From: an uncultured Oscillospiraceae bacterium
GTDB lineage: Bacteria; Bacillota; Clostridia; Oscillospirales; Oscillospiraceae
Length of the DNA: 64,000 bases
Assembly (NCBI GenBank): GCA_934589705.1
Contig: CAKTOH010000008.1
Location: 16,272 to 80,271 of the forward strand
Direction of reading: 5' to 3'
Below, piece by piece: positions 53,101 through 61,706 of this stretch (positions within the stretch are counted from its first letter, which is position 1; each line of letters opens with the position of its first letter). A program made the position numbers and the translations under genes. Below the pieces are notes generated by a model. It searched no databases, was not told the origin of the DNA, and worked only from the letters and a program-made list of their open reading frames with translations.

Positions 53101-55029
53101 TTATCTCTCCTGAATGCTGTGGGGGAACAGGCTCCGGTCGGTGTGGGGCAGGAAGCAGGCGGCCACAAAGGAATCCATGTAGCCGGGGTAGGTGCTCAGC
53201 TCCAGATAGGTCATGTTGGCGGCCACCTCGGCGCACTTGGCCTCGGCCTCGTTGCTCATGACCATGGCATAAGCGCCGGTGAGGGAGGAATTTCCGATAT
53301 AATGGAACTTTTCAATGTCCACATCCGGGAACATGCCGATGTTCACCGCGTTTTTCATGTTGATGCCGCTGCCGATGCCGCCGGCAACGTAAACCCGGTC
53401 GATCATATCCACGGTCATATCCACGGACTTGAGGAGCGTATCGATGGCGGAGAAAATCGCGCCCTTGGCACGGATGAAATTGTCGATATCCACCTCGTTC
53501 AGGGAAACCTCCCGCTCGGTTTCGGATTCCTCCGGGAAGGCCACCACATACCGACCCATACCGTGGGCATCCCGTTTCACCCGCTTGCCCTCCCGGACAA
53601 ACAGACCCTTGGCGTTGATGATGCCGCAGCGGTACAGCTCAGAAATCAGGTCGATGATACCGGAGCCGCAAATGCCCACGCACTTCTGCCCCGCATCGCC
53701 GATGATGGAGGCAGTAGGCTCCATGGTGTCCACATCAATGGTCACGGCTTCCATAGCGCCGTCGGTCGCCCGCATACCGCAGGAAATGTCGCCGCCCTCA
53801 AAGGCCGGGCCGGCAGAGCAGGCGCAGCTCATCAGGAAGTCCCGGTTGCCGAAGACAATTTCGCCGTTGGTGCCCAGGTCGATGAACAGGCTCATCTCGT
53901 CCTTGTCCCAGATGCCCGAGGCCAGAGTACCGGCGGTGATATCGCCGCCCACATAGGAGCCGATATTCGGAGCAATGAGCACAGGAGCCAAGGGGTTGGC
54001 GGGCAGCTTCAGATCTCCCGCCAGCAGACCGTCCCAGTGGAAGAAGCTGGGCACATAGGGCTCCATCCGGACACTCTGGGCATCCACGCCCACGAACAGG
54101 TGGTTCATGGTGGTGTTAGCGCCCACGCACAGCCGGAGAATACTCCGGGCATTGATCCCGGCGGTCTTGCACAGGTTTGCCAGAATGGGCACCAGCGTCT
54201 CCTTCAGAATGGCATCCTGGAGCTTCTTTTTGCCGCCGGGCTTTCCCTGCTCAATGATCCGGTTGATCACATCCGCGCCGTAGCGGATCTGGCCGTTGCC
54301 GGAGGAACCCTTGGCCAGCAGCTTGCCGGAAGTCAGATCCGTCAGCACCATGGTCACGGTGGTGGTACCGATATCGATGGCGCAGCCCACAATGGCGGTA
54401 TCCTCAGGGGCGCAGACCTCCATACATTCGAAGGTGTCCCCCTTCTTTTCGCCCTTGACGCAGACGCGGAAATTATTCTCCCGGAGGGTATGAGCCAGCT
54501 TCACCATCACCGGGAAGGGAATGCGCACATGCTCCACGCCCAGCGCGTCCTCGATGGCCCAGGTCAGCCGCTCGTTGTCCGGCATGGTGTCCTCCAGGGA
54601 GGGCTCTGCCAGCGTCAGCACCTGAGCCAGGTAAGCATTCTTGAAGTGAATGCCGCTGTGCTTCAGATTCTCCTGGCACTCGTCAAAAATCGCCACTTCC
54701 TTGGGGCTGCTCAGGTCGGCGGTCTTCATCCGGGACTGGTAAGCGCTGGCAATGTCCGGCACGAAAATGGTGCAGTCGGCAATGACCTTGGAGGCGCAGG
54801 ACAGCCGCCAGCCCTCCTTGTACTCATCGTCCGAAATATGCCGGGTGGGCATGGATTCCAGCTCCCCTTCCACCAGCTTGACACGGCACTTACCGCAGGA
54901 GCCGTTGCCGGAGCAGGGTGCGTCAATGGCCACATTGGAGCGGCGAGCCAGCTCCAGAAGGTTGTCGCCGACATTGCACTCGACGGTAACAGGCTTGCCG
55001 CCTTCGATTTGGAATACGACCTTTGGCAT
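53101..55029 (-). CDS. acsV: Reductive activator of corrinoid iron-sulfur protein (RACo/AcsV)
   Basis: A 642-residue protein. The N-terminal [2Fe-2S] ferredoxin domain has C39-x5-C45-x2-C48-x29-C78. A linker/middle domain follows, then an ASKHA ATPase-like DUF4445 region with GCAIDIGTTTVTMVL and DLGTNGEIVFGNRDF. RACo uses ATP to drive uphill reduction of inactive Co(II) in the corrinoid iron-sulfur protein. The start at 55029 follows AAAGGGG. It is transcribed separately from, but beside, the acsB-metF cluster. Confidence 0.92.
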   Translation of the reverse strand: MPKVVFQIEGGKPVTVECNVGDNLLELARRSNVAIDAPCSGNGSCGKCRVKLVEGELESMPTRHISDDEYKEGWRLSCASKVIADCTIFVPDIASAYQSRMKTADLSSPKEVAIFDECQENLKHSGIHFKNAYLAQVLTLAEPSLEDTMPDNERLTWAIEDALGVEHVRIPFPVMVKLAHTLRENNFRVCVKGEKKGDTFECMEVCAPEDTAIVGCAIDIGTTTVTMVLTDLTSGKLLAKGSSGNGQIRYGADVINRIIEQGKPGGKKKLQDAILKETLVPILANLCKTAGINARSILRLCVGANTTMNHLFVGVDAQSVRMEPYVPSFFHWDGLLAGDLKLPANPLAPVLIAPNIGSYVGGDITAGTLASGIWDKDEMSLFIDLGTNGEIVFGNRDFLMSCACSAGPAFEGGDISCGMRATDGAMEAVTIDVDTMEPTASIIGDAGQKCVGICGSGIIDLISELYRCGIINAKGLFVREGKRVKRDAHGMGRYVVAFPEESETEREVSLNEVDIDNFIRAKGAIFSAIDTLLKSVDMTVDMIDRVYVAGGIGSGINMKNAVNIGMFPDVDIEKFHYIGNSSLTGAYAMVMSNEAEAKCAEVAANMTYLELSTYPGYMDSFVAACFLPHTDRSLFPHSIQER

Positions 55030-55130
55030 AAAGATAAGCCCCTTTCTTTTTGGGCGATGCCCTGCCATCCGGCAAAAATGCCGAAATTCCCGGACGGAAT
55101 GATAGCGCCGCCTGAAATTGCTTTTTTCTT

Positions 55131-55159
55131 AGTATAGCATAGCTAATTCCAATTGTCCA
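55131..55159 (-). promoter_or_regulatory. Promoter of acsV
   Basis: Minus strand TGGACA (55154-55159), 17-base spacer and TATACT (55131-55136). Confidence 0.7.
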
Positions 55160-55243
55160 GCGAAATCGGTATTTTTTTACCTATATTAAATTCGATATGC
55201 CCCATCAACCCTGTCCCATGTCCCGAGCGAACTGCCCCCGATA

Positions 55244-55512
55244 GAAGCTGTCTTTGCGAGCCAGTGAATGCAGCCCCTTCCAGGGATTCCCTCCGGCCAC
55301 AATCCCCCGGTTCTTCTGAGAACCACCAAAAAACGCACTGGTGCGGGAGCACCCAAAGGCTCCCTTGTGTAAAGGGAGCTGGCAAAAATCTTTGATTTTT
55401 GACTGAGGGATTGTAAAACTGCGTCAATGAAAGCACACAAAAAGATGGGAGTTCTGATCCCCTCAGCCCCAGTGTGCGCACTGGGGCAGCTCCCCTTGAT
55501 CAGCAAGGGGAG
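55244..55512. repeat. Repeat mosaic between acsB and acsV
   Basis: Includes the roughly 85-base module (55334-55420) almost identical to 44737-44822, and the CCCAGTGTGCGCACTGGG and CTCCCCTTGATCAGCAAGG hairpins (about 55469-55512) seen in inverse order near 11340. No coding is supported. Confidence 0.7.
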
Positions 55513-55514
55513 CC

Positions 55515-55555
55515 ATAAAAAAATTGCGCCCGGAAGGCCAAGCCTTCCGGGCGCA
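55515..55555 (-). terminator. Terminator of acsB
   Basis: 13-bp stem TGCGCCCGGAAGG with a 5-base loop; on the minus strand followed by AATTTTTTTATGG. Confidence 0.9.
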
Positions 55556-55569
55556 CACAGAAAATCAAA

Positions 55570-57696
55570 TTACATCAGAGGCTCCATGCCCAGAACCGGG
55601 TGATTCTTCTCGGTCAGCCAGTTCAGCAGCTCCTCGCAGTCGGTGGTGACGGTTTCGTCTGCCACCATGTCGGTAAAGTTGTCGATGCCGTAGAGCTCCT
55701 TGGCGGTCTTGTTCAGCCTCTCCGCCACATCGTCCTTCAGCTCCTTGGGCATCCAGACGATCCGCTCAATACCGCCCTCGGCATAGCAGAACTTCTTGGA
55801 GGAGATGAAGTGACGGCCGTGACCCATATAGCCGGGGGTCTGAACGCCGCCGCCGGTGCAGGAGGCCAGCTCGCCGAAGGTCATACCCGCGGGAGTCATG
55901 CCGTTGTATTCCCGGTTGACGATAATCACGCCGTTGGAAACAGGCTCAATGCCGCAGATGCACTCGAAGCAGCCGCAGGAGGTCATGGGATCCTCCAGCA
56001 GGGAGTACAGGGTCACGTTCTCCACCGCGCCGTGGGTGGCGTTGGCAATGGCAGCGTTGACACTCTCGTACCGACCGGTGCGCTCGTCCAGGCAGCCTTC
56101 CTTCAGGATGGGCTGGCAGGGGCCGTTGGGGTTCAGCTCATTGGTGGCCTTGGCATCCAGCCAGGACACGGCACCGCACAGACCCAGACGCTCGGGAGTA
56201 ACCACGCAGCAATGGGCGGGGGCGAAGGACTGGCACAGAATGCAGGTGTAGTAGCGGTCAACGGACTCGTCGGTCATAGAGGCCAGGCGGTCGTCACGGG
56301 CATCATACCGGGGCATAGCCACCTCGTCCCGGAACTTACCGGCCTGCTCGGCATCGGTGATCAGGGTAATCTGGCACTTGTCCACAACAGCGTCGAACTC
56401 GTCCATAATCATGACGTACAGCACCTCGGCGAAGTCCTTCAGCCGCAGGCCTGCCTCAAAGGCGGCGTTGGAAACACGCACCCGAACCTGGTTCCGCTGG
56501 CCGGTGTGCATGACGCCCTCCATGTAGTTGTACCAGGCGTGGAACTTTCGCTCGATGACGGACTCGAAGTCAGGCTGCATCTTCTTACCGGCCACTTCCA
56601 CATAGGTCACCAGGGCCATCTCCTTGGCCTCGTCCAGATCGGGCCCGATGATGTTGATCTTGTGATCCTCCACTTCGGAGGCGTCCTTCATCAGAACCAG
56701 CTCGGCGGTGGGATTCTTGTTGGACCACATCTCGTTGTGCATATCGGCCCGACGGATGATCTCGCCCTCGAAGGCGGCGGCGAAGGCCACGGGGATAGGC
56801 AGCTCCTTCACCTTGATCTTGATGTTCCGCAGCTCCAGAGAATGCTTGACCGTCTCGGCGTGATCGGTAACGGACTCCAGAGCGCCGGGCACCTGGTTCT
56901 CGCCCAGATCGATATCCACCACCACAGGGAAGCCCAGGGCGATGGCACCGGCACCGGCGGACACCACCACGGAATCGATGGCACCGAAGGTGTTGACAAA
57001 GGCGGGCACACGCTCCTTGGTGTACTTCAGCAGCTCCGCCAGATTACCGGGCTGAACGTTGCCGAAGATCAGAGCCGCACGGATGGCGACGGTGACGACA
57101 TGGATGACAGCGGTCACATCGTGACCCAGAGGGATGACCCGGAGCTCCAGACCCATCTTCACGCCGCCCTCGGCGCACTGCTCGATGCAGTCGCCTACCA
57201 GGAAGGTCATGATGCCCTTGGACTGGTAGTCCTTGACCACCTTCACAACGTCCGCGGCATTGTCCGCCTTGCCCAGCACCACGGCCACGCCGGGGATATC
57301 GCCGGTAACCAGGGGCACGCCCAGAGAACGGATGATGGGGTCGGACACGAAGCCGATGCCGGAATCGTTCTCGTAGGGGTTGCCGCCCTCCACATATTTC
57401 AGGCCTTCAATGATCTCCGCGCCCACGGCGGTGGCAAGACCGGCGTTCAGAGCCTGACCCAGATCCTCCTGGCCGGTAATCAGGCTCTTCAGAACGTCCA
57501 CACAGGCAGGCAGATCGCCCAGGGTCTTGACCTTCACACCGGTCGCCGCGTAGATCGTGGGGAAGAAGTAGGCAGTATCGGGGAATGCGATTTCCTTATC
57601 TGCACCGTACTTGGCGATGGCATCCTTGACGGCGCCCTCGGTCAGTCCGGCTACGGCATTGGAGCCGCCGTAAATCAGATCGGTTAATACACTCAT
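55570..57696 (-). CDS. acsB: Acetyl-CoA synthase (CO-methylating), A-cluster subunit
   Basis: A 708-residue enzyme that condenses a methyl group from the corrinoid protein, CO and CoA into acetyl-CoA. All A-cluster ligands match the Moorella pattern: C485-x2-C488, C497 and C507 in YYTCILCQSFAPAHCCVVTPERLGLCG for the [4Fe-4S], and C574-G-C576 (MTSCGCFE) for the nickel sites. The N-terminal CODH-interacting domain is retained (AFPDTAYFFPTIYAATGVKVKTLGDLP), so a CO dehydrogenase partner is expected although acsA is not in the window. The start at 57696 follows GGAGGAATTCA. Confidence 0.96.
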   Translation of the reverse strand: MSVLTDLIYGGSNAVAGLTEGAVKDAIAKYGADKEIAFPDTAYFFPTIYAATGVKVKTLGDLPACVDVLKSLITGQEDLGQALNAGLATAVGAEIIEGLKYVEGGNPYENDSGIGFVSDPIIRSLGVPLVTGDIPGVAVVLGKADNAADVVKVVKDYQSKGIMTFLVGDCIEQCAEGGVKMGLELRVIPLGHDVTAVIHVVTVAIRAALIFGNVQPGNLAELLKYTKERVPAFVNTFGAIDSVVVSAGAGAIALGFPVVVDIDLGENQVPGALESVTDHAETVKHSLELRNIKIKVKELPIPVAFAAAFEGEIIRRADMHNEMWSNKNPTAELVLMKDASEVEDHKINIIGPDLDEAKEMALVTYVEVAGKKMQPDFESVIERKFHAWYNYMEGVMHTGQRNQVRVRVSNAAFEAGLRLKDFAEVLYVMIMDEFDAVVDKCQITLITDAEQAGKFRDEVAMPRYDARDDRLASMTDESVDRYYTCILCQSFAPAHCCVVTPERLGLCGAVSWLDAKATNELNPNGPCQPILKEGCLDERTGRYESVNAAIANATHGAVENVTLYSLLEDPMTSCGCFECICGIEPVSNGVIIVNREYNGMTPAGMTFGELASCTGGGVQTPGYMGHGRHFISSKKFCYAEGGIERIVWMPKELKDDVAERLNKTAKELYGIDNFTDMVADETVTTDCEELLNWLTEKNHPVLGMEPLM

Positions 57697-57766
57697 TTGA
57701 ATTCCTCCCAAATATTCCGCAAAATTGAATTTATATAGAGCCGAATGGGCTGAATATACGAAATTT

Positions 57767-58195
57767 TTACTTTTTCTTCTTGGCTCGCTGTTTTTTCAGC
57801 AGAGCACGAAGGGCCTGGGCAAAGGCCTCGAATTCCGGCCTGCCCGCCTTCAGAATATATTCCTTGTCCGCCTTGACGGCGAGCTTCACCATTCTTCCCG
57901 GAACGCTTGTCCGGTTTCCGTCTGCGGTAACGCCCTGGGCGGACTTGATTTTTTCCAGAGGCACCGCCTGAAAGCCGCCCTTTTTTTCCAGCAGCAGCCG
58001 CTTATTCGTCAGGATCCACCGGCCTCCCCGCTGGGGACAAACCGCCTGCACCGATTCCCGGGGCAGAAGCACCGTGTCCAGGGTGCGGCGAAAATCCCGG
58101 AGCCGCCGCCTTCCTCGCTTCTGGAGGTAAATATGGGCGATGAGCGCCGCCATCGGCACCGCCATCGCCAGGATTCCCAGCACAGTGGGGGTCAT
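57767..58195 (-). CDS. Small membrane-anchored PH-like protein between acsB and acsCE
   Basis: A 142-residue protein: one N-terminal membrane segment (about 4-24, TVLGILAMAVPMAALIAHIYLQ), a basic stretch KRGRRRLRDFRRT, then a compact beta-rich domain (about 45-130) with the look of bacterial PH-like domains (GGRWILTNKRLLLEKKGGFQAVPLEKIKSAQGV...MVKLAVKADKEYILKAGRPEFEAFAQALRALL) and a Lys-rich tail. The start at 58195 follows AAAGGAAATGCGG. Function unknown; context suggests membrane tethering or regulation of the acetyl-CoA synthase machinery, but chance insertion is possible. Confidence 0.65.
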   Translation of the reverse strand: MTPTVLGILAMAVPMAALIAHIYLQKRGRRRLRDFRRTLDTVLLPRESVQAVCPQRGGRWILTNKRLLLEKKGGFQAVPLEKIKSAQGVTADGNRTSVPGRMVKLAVKADKEYILKAGRPEFEAFAQALRALLKKQRAKKKK

Positions 58196-58225
58196 GCCGC
58201 ATTTCCTTTCGGTCAAAAGCAAAGT

Positions 58226-58252
58226 GGCTGGGAGGGAGGTTCCCTCCCAGCC
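58226..58252 (-). terminator. Hairpin between acsCE and the PH-like gene
   Basis: Perfect 12-bp stem GGCTGGGAGGGA with loop GGT. Only a weak T-rich tail follows on the minus strand, so partial termination or 3' stabilisation is more likely. Confidence 0.6.
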
Positions 58253-58320
58253 GTGAATGCTTGGGATGTGTGTGTCCGCGTCTACAGGCACACAGACTTC
58301 ACCCGAATCTGAGCAACTGA

Positions 58321-60591
58321 TTACAGCTCCAGATAAGAGTCGGAGTACAGAACGTGGTTCTTGAAGATGTCGCAGGACTTGATGGTCTCCATCAGCCGCA
58401 GGTCGTTGGGGTTGACGATGGCGGAGGTCAGACCCTGCATCATAGCCATAGCCACCAGGGCGGAGTCCATGATGGGACGCAGCGTCTTGGGGGCGCCGTT
58501 GGAGTTGTTGGACAGACCGCCGGTGGACTTCAGGCCCTCGGAGGCGAACAGCTTGATGGCTTCCAGTACCTCCATCTGCTTGTCCTGCATACCCTTGACG
58601 ACCAGGAACAGGGGGTCGAACCACAGGTCGGTGGCCTCCATGCCCAGGCTCATGCCCCGCTCGAGCATGTTGTGGCAGTGCTTCATACGCTCCTCGTTGT
58701 CCTTGGCAATGCCGTCGGCAGAGCACAGGGCGATACAGATGGCGTCATTGGCAGCGGCCAGATCGATGTTGGAAATACGGGAGCCGGCATCGGCGGAGTT
58801 GACGATGGGCTTACCGTTGGTACGGTTGTAGACCTTGATACCGGCCTCGATAGCCCGCTTGTTGGCGGTATCCAGAGCCAGAGGCACGTTGTTGAAGTTC
58901 TCCTGCAGCAGCTTGACCGCCCACATCATACGCTCGGGGCCGTCCTTCTCGGCAGGTCCGATGTTCACGTCCAGGTAGGTGGCACCGGCAGCGATCTGCT
59001 CGGCGGCACGCTTCAGGATGGGCTCGGGATCCCGCTCGTCCATAGCCTTCCGGACGGAAGGAGCGATGCAGTGGATCCGCTCGCCGATGGTGACGAAGGT
59101 CTGGGACTCGGGGTTGTGACCCTTGTAATGCACGCCCATGTCCACCACCTTGATCTCGGGAACCTTGGTAGCCAGCAGCTCGTCGAAGGACAGCTCCTTG
59201 ACCTCCACCTGGGTGGCAGCCTTGGCGGCGTTCTCGGCGGCGGCAGCGGCGGCAGCGGCCTCGTACTCCTTGTCCTTCATGTACTTCGGCAGCTGAACGG
59301 CCTCGGTAGGACCGACGACCACGTTCCAGCCGGGCAGCTTCTCGGCGATCTCGCCCTTCATGACGGCAACCTTGCCGGGGATGATCAGGGTGCGGTTCTT
59401 GATCTTATTGGCAATGTCCAGATCCTCGAAGGTCTTCTTCACGGAGTTGGAGGAGAACTTACCGGCAGCCCAGGCAGTCAGAACGGACATGCCGGAAGCG
59501 TCGGTGATGATCAGGTTCACGGGCATGTTGGAGCGCTCCAGCTCGCCGGAGACCAGGAAGTAGGTCAGGGCGAAGTCCACGGTCAGAGCGCAGGGGCTGT
59601 TCTCGTCGGCGCCGTTCAGGGGGTAGATCTTGGACTCCACCTTCATGGGCTTCTGGGGATCGGTGAAGATGTTCTGACGCAGGCCGTACAGAGGCAGAGC
59701 CTGGGCGTAGGTCATGTGCTCCATAACCAGGATGGAGCCGTACTTCTCGGTGAACATGGTGGCGTAGGCAGTCTGCAGGTGGTCGTCACCCTTGGCAAGC
59801 CGGGCAATGTTCACGATGGAGGGATAGCCGAAGCTCCGGTCGCCATCCTTGATGGCGGTGCGGCGAACCAGAACGGCGTTGGTCAGAGTCTCCTTGGCGG
59901 TCTTGCCGGTGACATCCACCACCAGGTTCTTGTTGCCCTTGGCTTCCAGCTTCTTCACGGTGTCGTACAGGTCGGAAAGGCTTCCGGCGGAAACGCCCAG
60001 CACCACGCCGTTCGCAGTAGCCAGCTCGCTCATAGCCTCCCAGTTGTCGGGAGTAGCGCCGTCCAGAATCACGTTCTTGCCGGCAACCTCCAGAGCGGCC
60101 TTGGCGCACTCCACGTCCCAGCACTCCAGGATCAGGTCACGGCCGGTAGCGGCAGCCTTCTTTACCAGCTCCGCGTAGACAGCGGGATCGGACTGGGTGT
60201 TGGCCACGAATACGAACTCCACGTACATCCGCTCGCCGATACGCTCGTAGTCGATCTTCTGCAGACCGGCCAGCTTTGCGTCTGCCTCTTCGGCGGACAG
60301 GCTGGTGCCCACGGCCACGGCGTACAGATTCTTGTTGACCAGAGTCTTCTCGTGACGGAACAGGACAGTCTCGCCGCCCAGCTTGTGGCTGCCCACGGTG
60401 ATGGTCTTCATGGGAGGCGCGGTCTGCTCGTTGAGCATCGCCTTCGCGTCGTCAGAGAAGTAGGGGCACTTGTCGATCGACACAGCGCCCTGCGCCACCT
60501 TCATGCAGAAAGCCATACAGGTGGGGCTGCCGCACTCCTTACAGTTTTTCTTAGGAGACAGCTTAAAAATGTCAAGACCCTTCAAAGCCAT
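58321..60591 (-). CDS. acsC-acsE: Fused corrinoid iron-sulfur protein large subunit and methyl-THF methyltransferase (AcsC-AcsE)
   Basis: One uninterrupted 756-residue chain. Residues 1-440 match AcsC, including the low-potential [4Fe-4S] motif C17-x2-C20-x4-C25-x16-C42, the TIM barrel, and the C-terminal cobalamin domain ending IIPGKVAVMKGEIAEKLPGWNVVVGPTEA. Residues 441-495 are a linker with an Ala-rich stretch. Residues 498-756 match AcsE: FVTIGERI, DERDPEP, GATYLDVNIGP, LDTANKRAIEAG, LSNNSNG. In known acetogens these are separate proteins that must dock to pass the methyl group. The start follows AAGGAGGATACATACA. Between acsD and the PH-like gene. Confidence 0.93.
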   Translation of the reverse strand: MALKGLDIFKLSPKKNCKECGSPTCMAFCMKVAQGAVSIDKCPYFSDDAKAMLNEQTAPPMKTITVGSHKLGGETVLFRHEKTLVNKNLYAVAVGTSLSAEEADAKLAGLQKIDYERIGERMYVEFVFVANTQSDPAVYAELVKKAAATGRDLILECWDVECAKAALEVAGKNVILDGATPDNWEAMSELATANGVVLGVSAGSLSDLYDTVKKLEAKGNKNLVVDVTGKTAKETLTNAVLVRRTAIKDGDRSFGYPSIVNIARLAKGDDHLQTAYATMFTEKYGSILVMEHMTYAQALPLYGLRQNIFTDPQKPMKVESKIYPLNGADENSPCALTVDFALTYFLVSGELERSNMPVNLIITDASGMSVLTAWAAGKFSSNSVKKTFEDLDIANKIKNRTLIIPGKVAVMKGEIAEKLPGWNVVVGPTEAVQLPKYMKDKEYEAAAAAAAAENAAKAATQVEVKELSFDELLATKVPEIKVVDMGVHYKGHNPESQTFVTIGERIHCIAPSVRKAMDERDPEPILKRAAEQIAAGATYLDVNIGPAEKDGPERMMWAVKLLQENFNNVPLALDTANKRAIEAGIKVYNRTNGKPIVNSADAGSRISNIDLAAANDAICIALCSADGIAKDNEERMKHCHNMLERGMSLGMEATDLWFDPLFLVVKGMQDKQMEVLEAIKLFASEGLKSTGGLSNNSNGAPKTLRPIMDSALVAMAMMQGLTSAIVNPNDLRLMETIKSCDIFKNHVLYSDSYLEL

Positions 60592-60612
60592 TGTATGTAT
60601 CCTCCTTCCGAA

Positions 60613-61554
60613 TTAGACCAGTTCCGTGATGAACTTCTTGATGGTGGCAACGGCGGCGGGATGACGCATGATGACGGCATCGGCACCACCGGTCAGGTTG
60701 GCGGCGGCGGTAGACACTTCCATGTCAATGGCACGCTCTTCCCGGCTGCCCCATTCGGGCTCATCTTCTTCGGAAGCAGTGGACTCCTTCACGCTCCAGG
60801 CGTCAGGAGACACGGGGGACATAATGGGCATCTGCAGATCGGCATCGGACTGAGCCAGAGCGGCCAGACGGATCCGGTCCAGGGTAGAAGCGACGTACTC
60901 GAAGCCGTAGCCCACGGCAGCGGTACCGACGTTCATGACGATGTTTTCGGGATTGATGGACAGGCCCTTGAGCATGATGTTCAGCTGCTTGGCCAGGTTG
61001 ATGTCGTCGGCGGTCTCAGCGCCCACCTTCTGGCCGTAAGCCAGAGCCACGGAAGCGCCGACGGTCTTGTAGTCCTCGTTCCGGGCGGACAGAACCAGAA
61101 TGTTCTTGCCCTGCAGAGCCTCAGCGATCTTGCTGAACAGCTCGCCGTCCTTCTCGATGTTCTTGCAGCCCATGACAACGATAGGCATGGACACGGCATC
61201 GGCTACCGCCTTGGCATCGGCCACGCAGTCGGCAACGGAGCGGTTGGCACCGTTGGGGTCGGCAGACTCGAAGTGCAGGCACAGGAAGTCCGCGCCGGGC
61301 ATGGTCTCCGCCTTCTTGGCGTAATCGACCATGGTGGTGCAGCCCGCGTAGAATTCCTTCAGCGCGGGAGCGTCCCAGGAAGCTGCCAGATCGGAGATCT
61401 CCACGCCGATCTTGGGAGCGTTCTCAATGGGAGCGTCGAAGGTGTAGAACGGCATCACATTCTGACCGCCGATGACGATTGCCTTGTCACCGGTGCCCAG
61501 GGTCACGGCATTGATCTTGCCGCTGAAGGGAGCCGTCTTGGGTGTAAAAGCCAT
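60613..61554 (-). CDS. acsD: Corrinoid iron-sulfur protein small subunit
   Basis: A 313-residue AcsD. It shows the family TIM-barrel segments VIGGQNVMPFYTFDAPIENAPKIGVEISD, DFLCLHFESADPNG, IVMNVGTAAVGYGFEYVASTLDRIR and the C-terminal GGADAVIMRHPAAVATIKKFI. It forms the heterodimer with AcsC (here the fused chain encoded 21 bases downstream). The start at 61554 follows AAGGGGGAAAAACACT. Confidence 0.95.
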   Translation of the reverse strand: MAFTPKTAPFSGKINAVTLGTGDKAIVIGGQNVMPFYTFDAPIENAPKIGVEISDLAASWDAPALKEFYAGCTTMVDYAKKAETMPGADFLCLHFESADPNGANRSVADCVADAKAVADAVSMPIVVMGCKNIEKDGELFSKIAEALQGKNILVLSARNEDYKTVGASVALAYGQKVGAETADDINLAKQLNIMLKGLSINPENIVMNVGTAAVGYGFEYVASTLDRIRLAALAQSDADLQMPIMSPVSPDAWSVKESTASEEDEPEWGSREERAIDMEVSTAAANLTGGADAVIMRHPAAVATIKKFITELV

Positions 61555-61647
61555 AGTGTTTTTCCCCCTTGATTGATTTTGGATGAGTTTATATGTTGGG
61601 CACCCGGAGCAGGTGATTCTGCCCCGCATGTCACTTACAGGATTAAA

Positions 61648-61706
61648 GGGAAGCTCTGATTCAATCGGCAAGAGCCGGGAGCGAGAGATTTTTTCAGAGG
61701 TTCCTT
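61648..61706. mobile_element. Short MITE copy overlapping the cooC stop
   Basis: GGAAGCTCTGATTCAATCG (61649-61667) and, inverted, GGAACCTCTGAAAAAATC at the right border match the ends of the 218-bp element at 10826. The interior is almost wholly deleted. The element's right end TTAAGG-like bases include the TAA stop of cooC (61705-61707). Confidence 0.65.

Noticed and set aside
55600-57687. A 695-codon plus-strand open frame opposite acsB
   Set aside because: Antisense shadow; acsB has all catalytic cysteines on the minus strand.
57767-58726. A 319-residue version of the PH-like protein
   Set aside because: The first 177 codons are antiframe sequence of the acsC-E 3' end; the start at 58195 has a ribosome site and opens with a membrane helix.
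58354-61572. A 1072-codon open frame on the plus strand
   Set aside because: It is antisense to acsC-E and acsD, is Gly/His/Leu-rich with no domain, and arises from the codon bias of the real genes.
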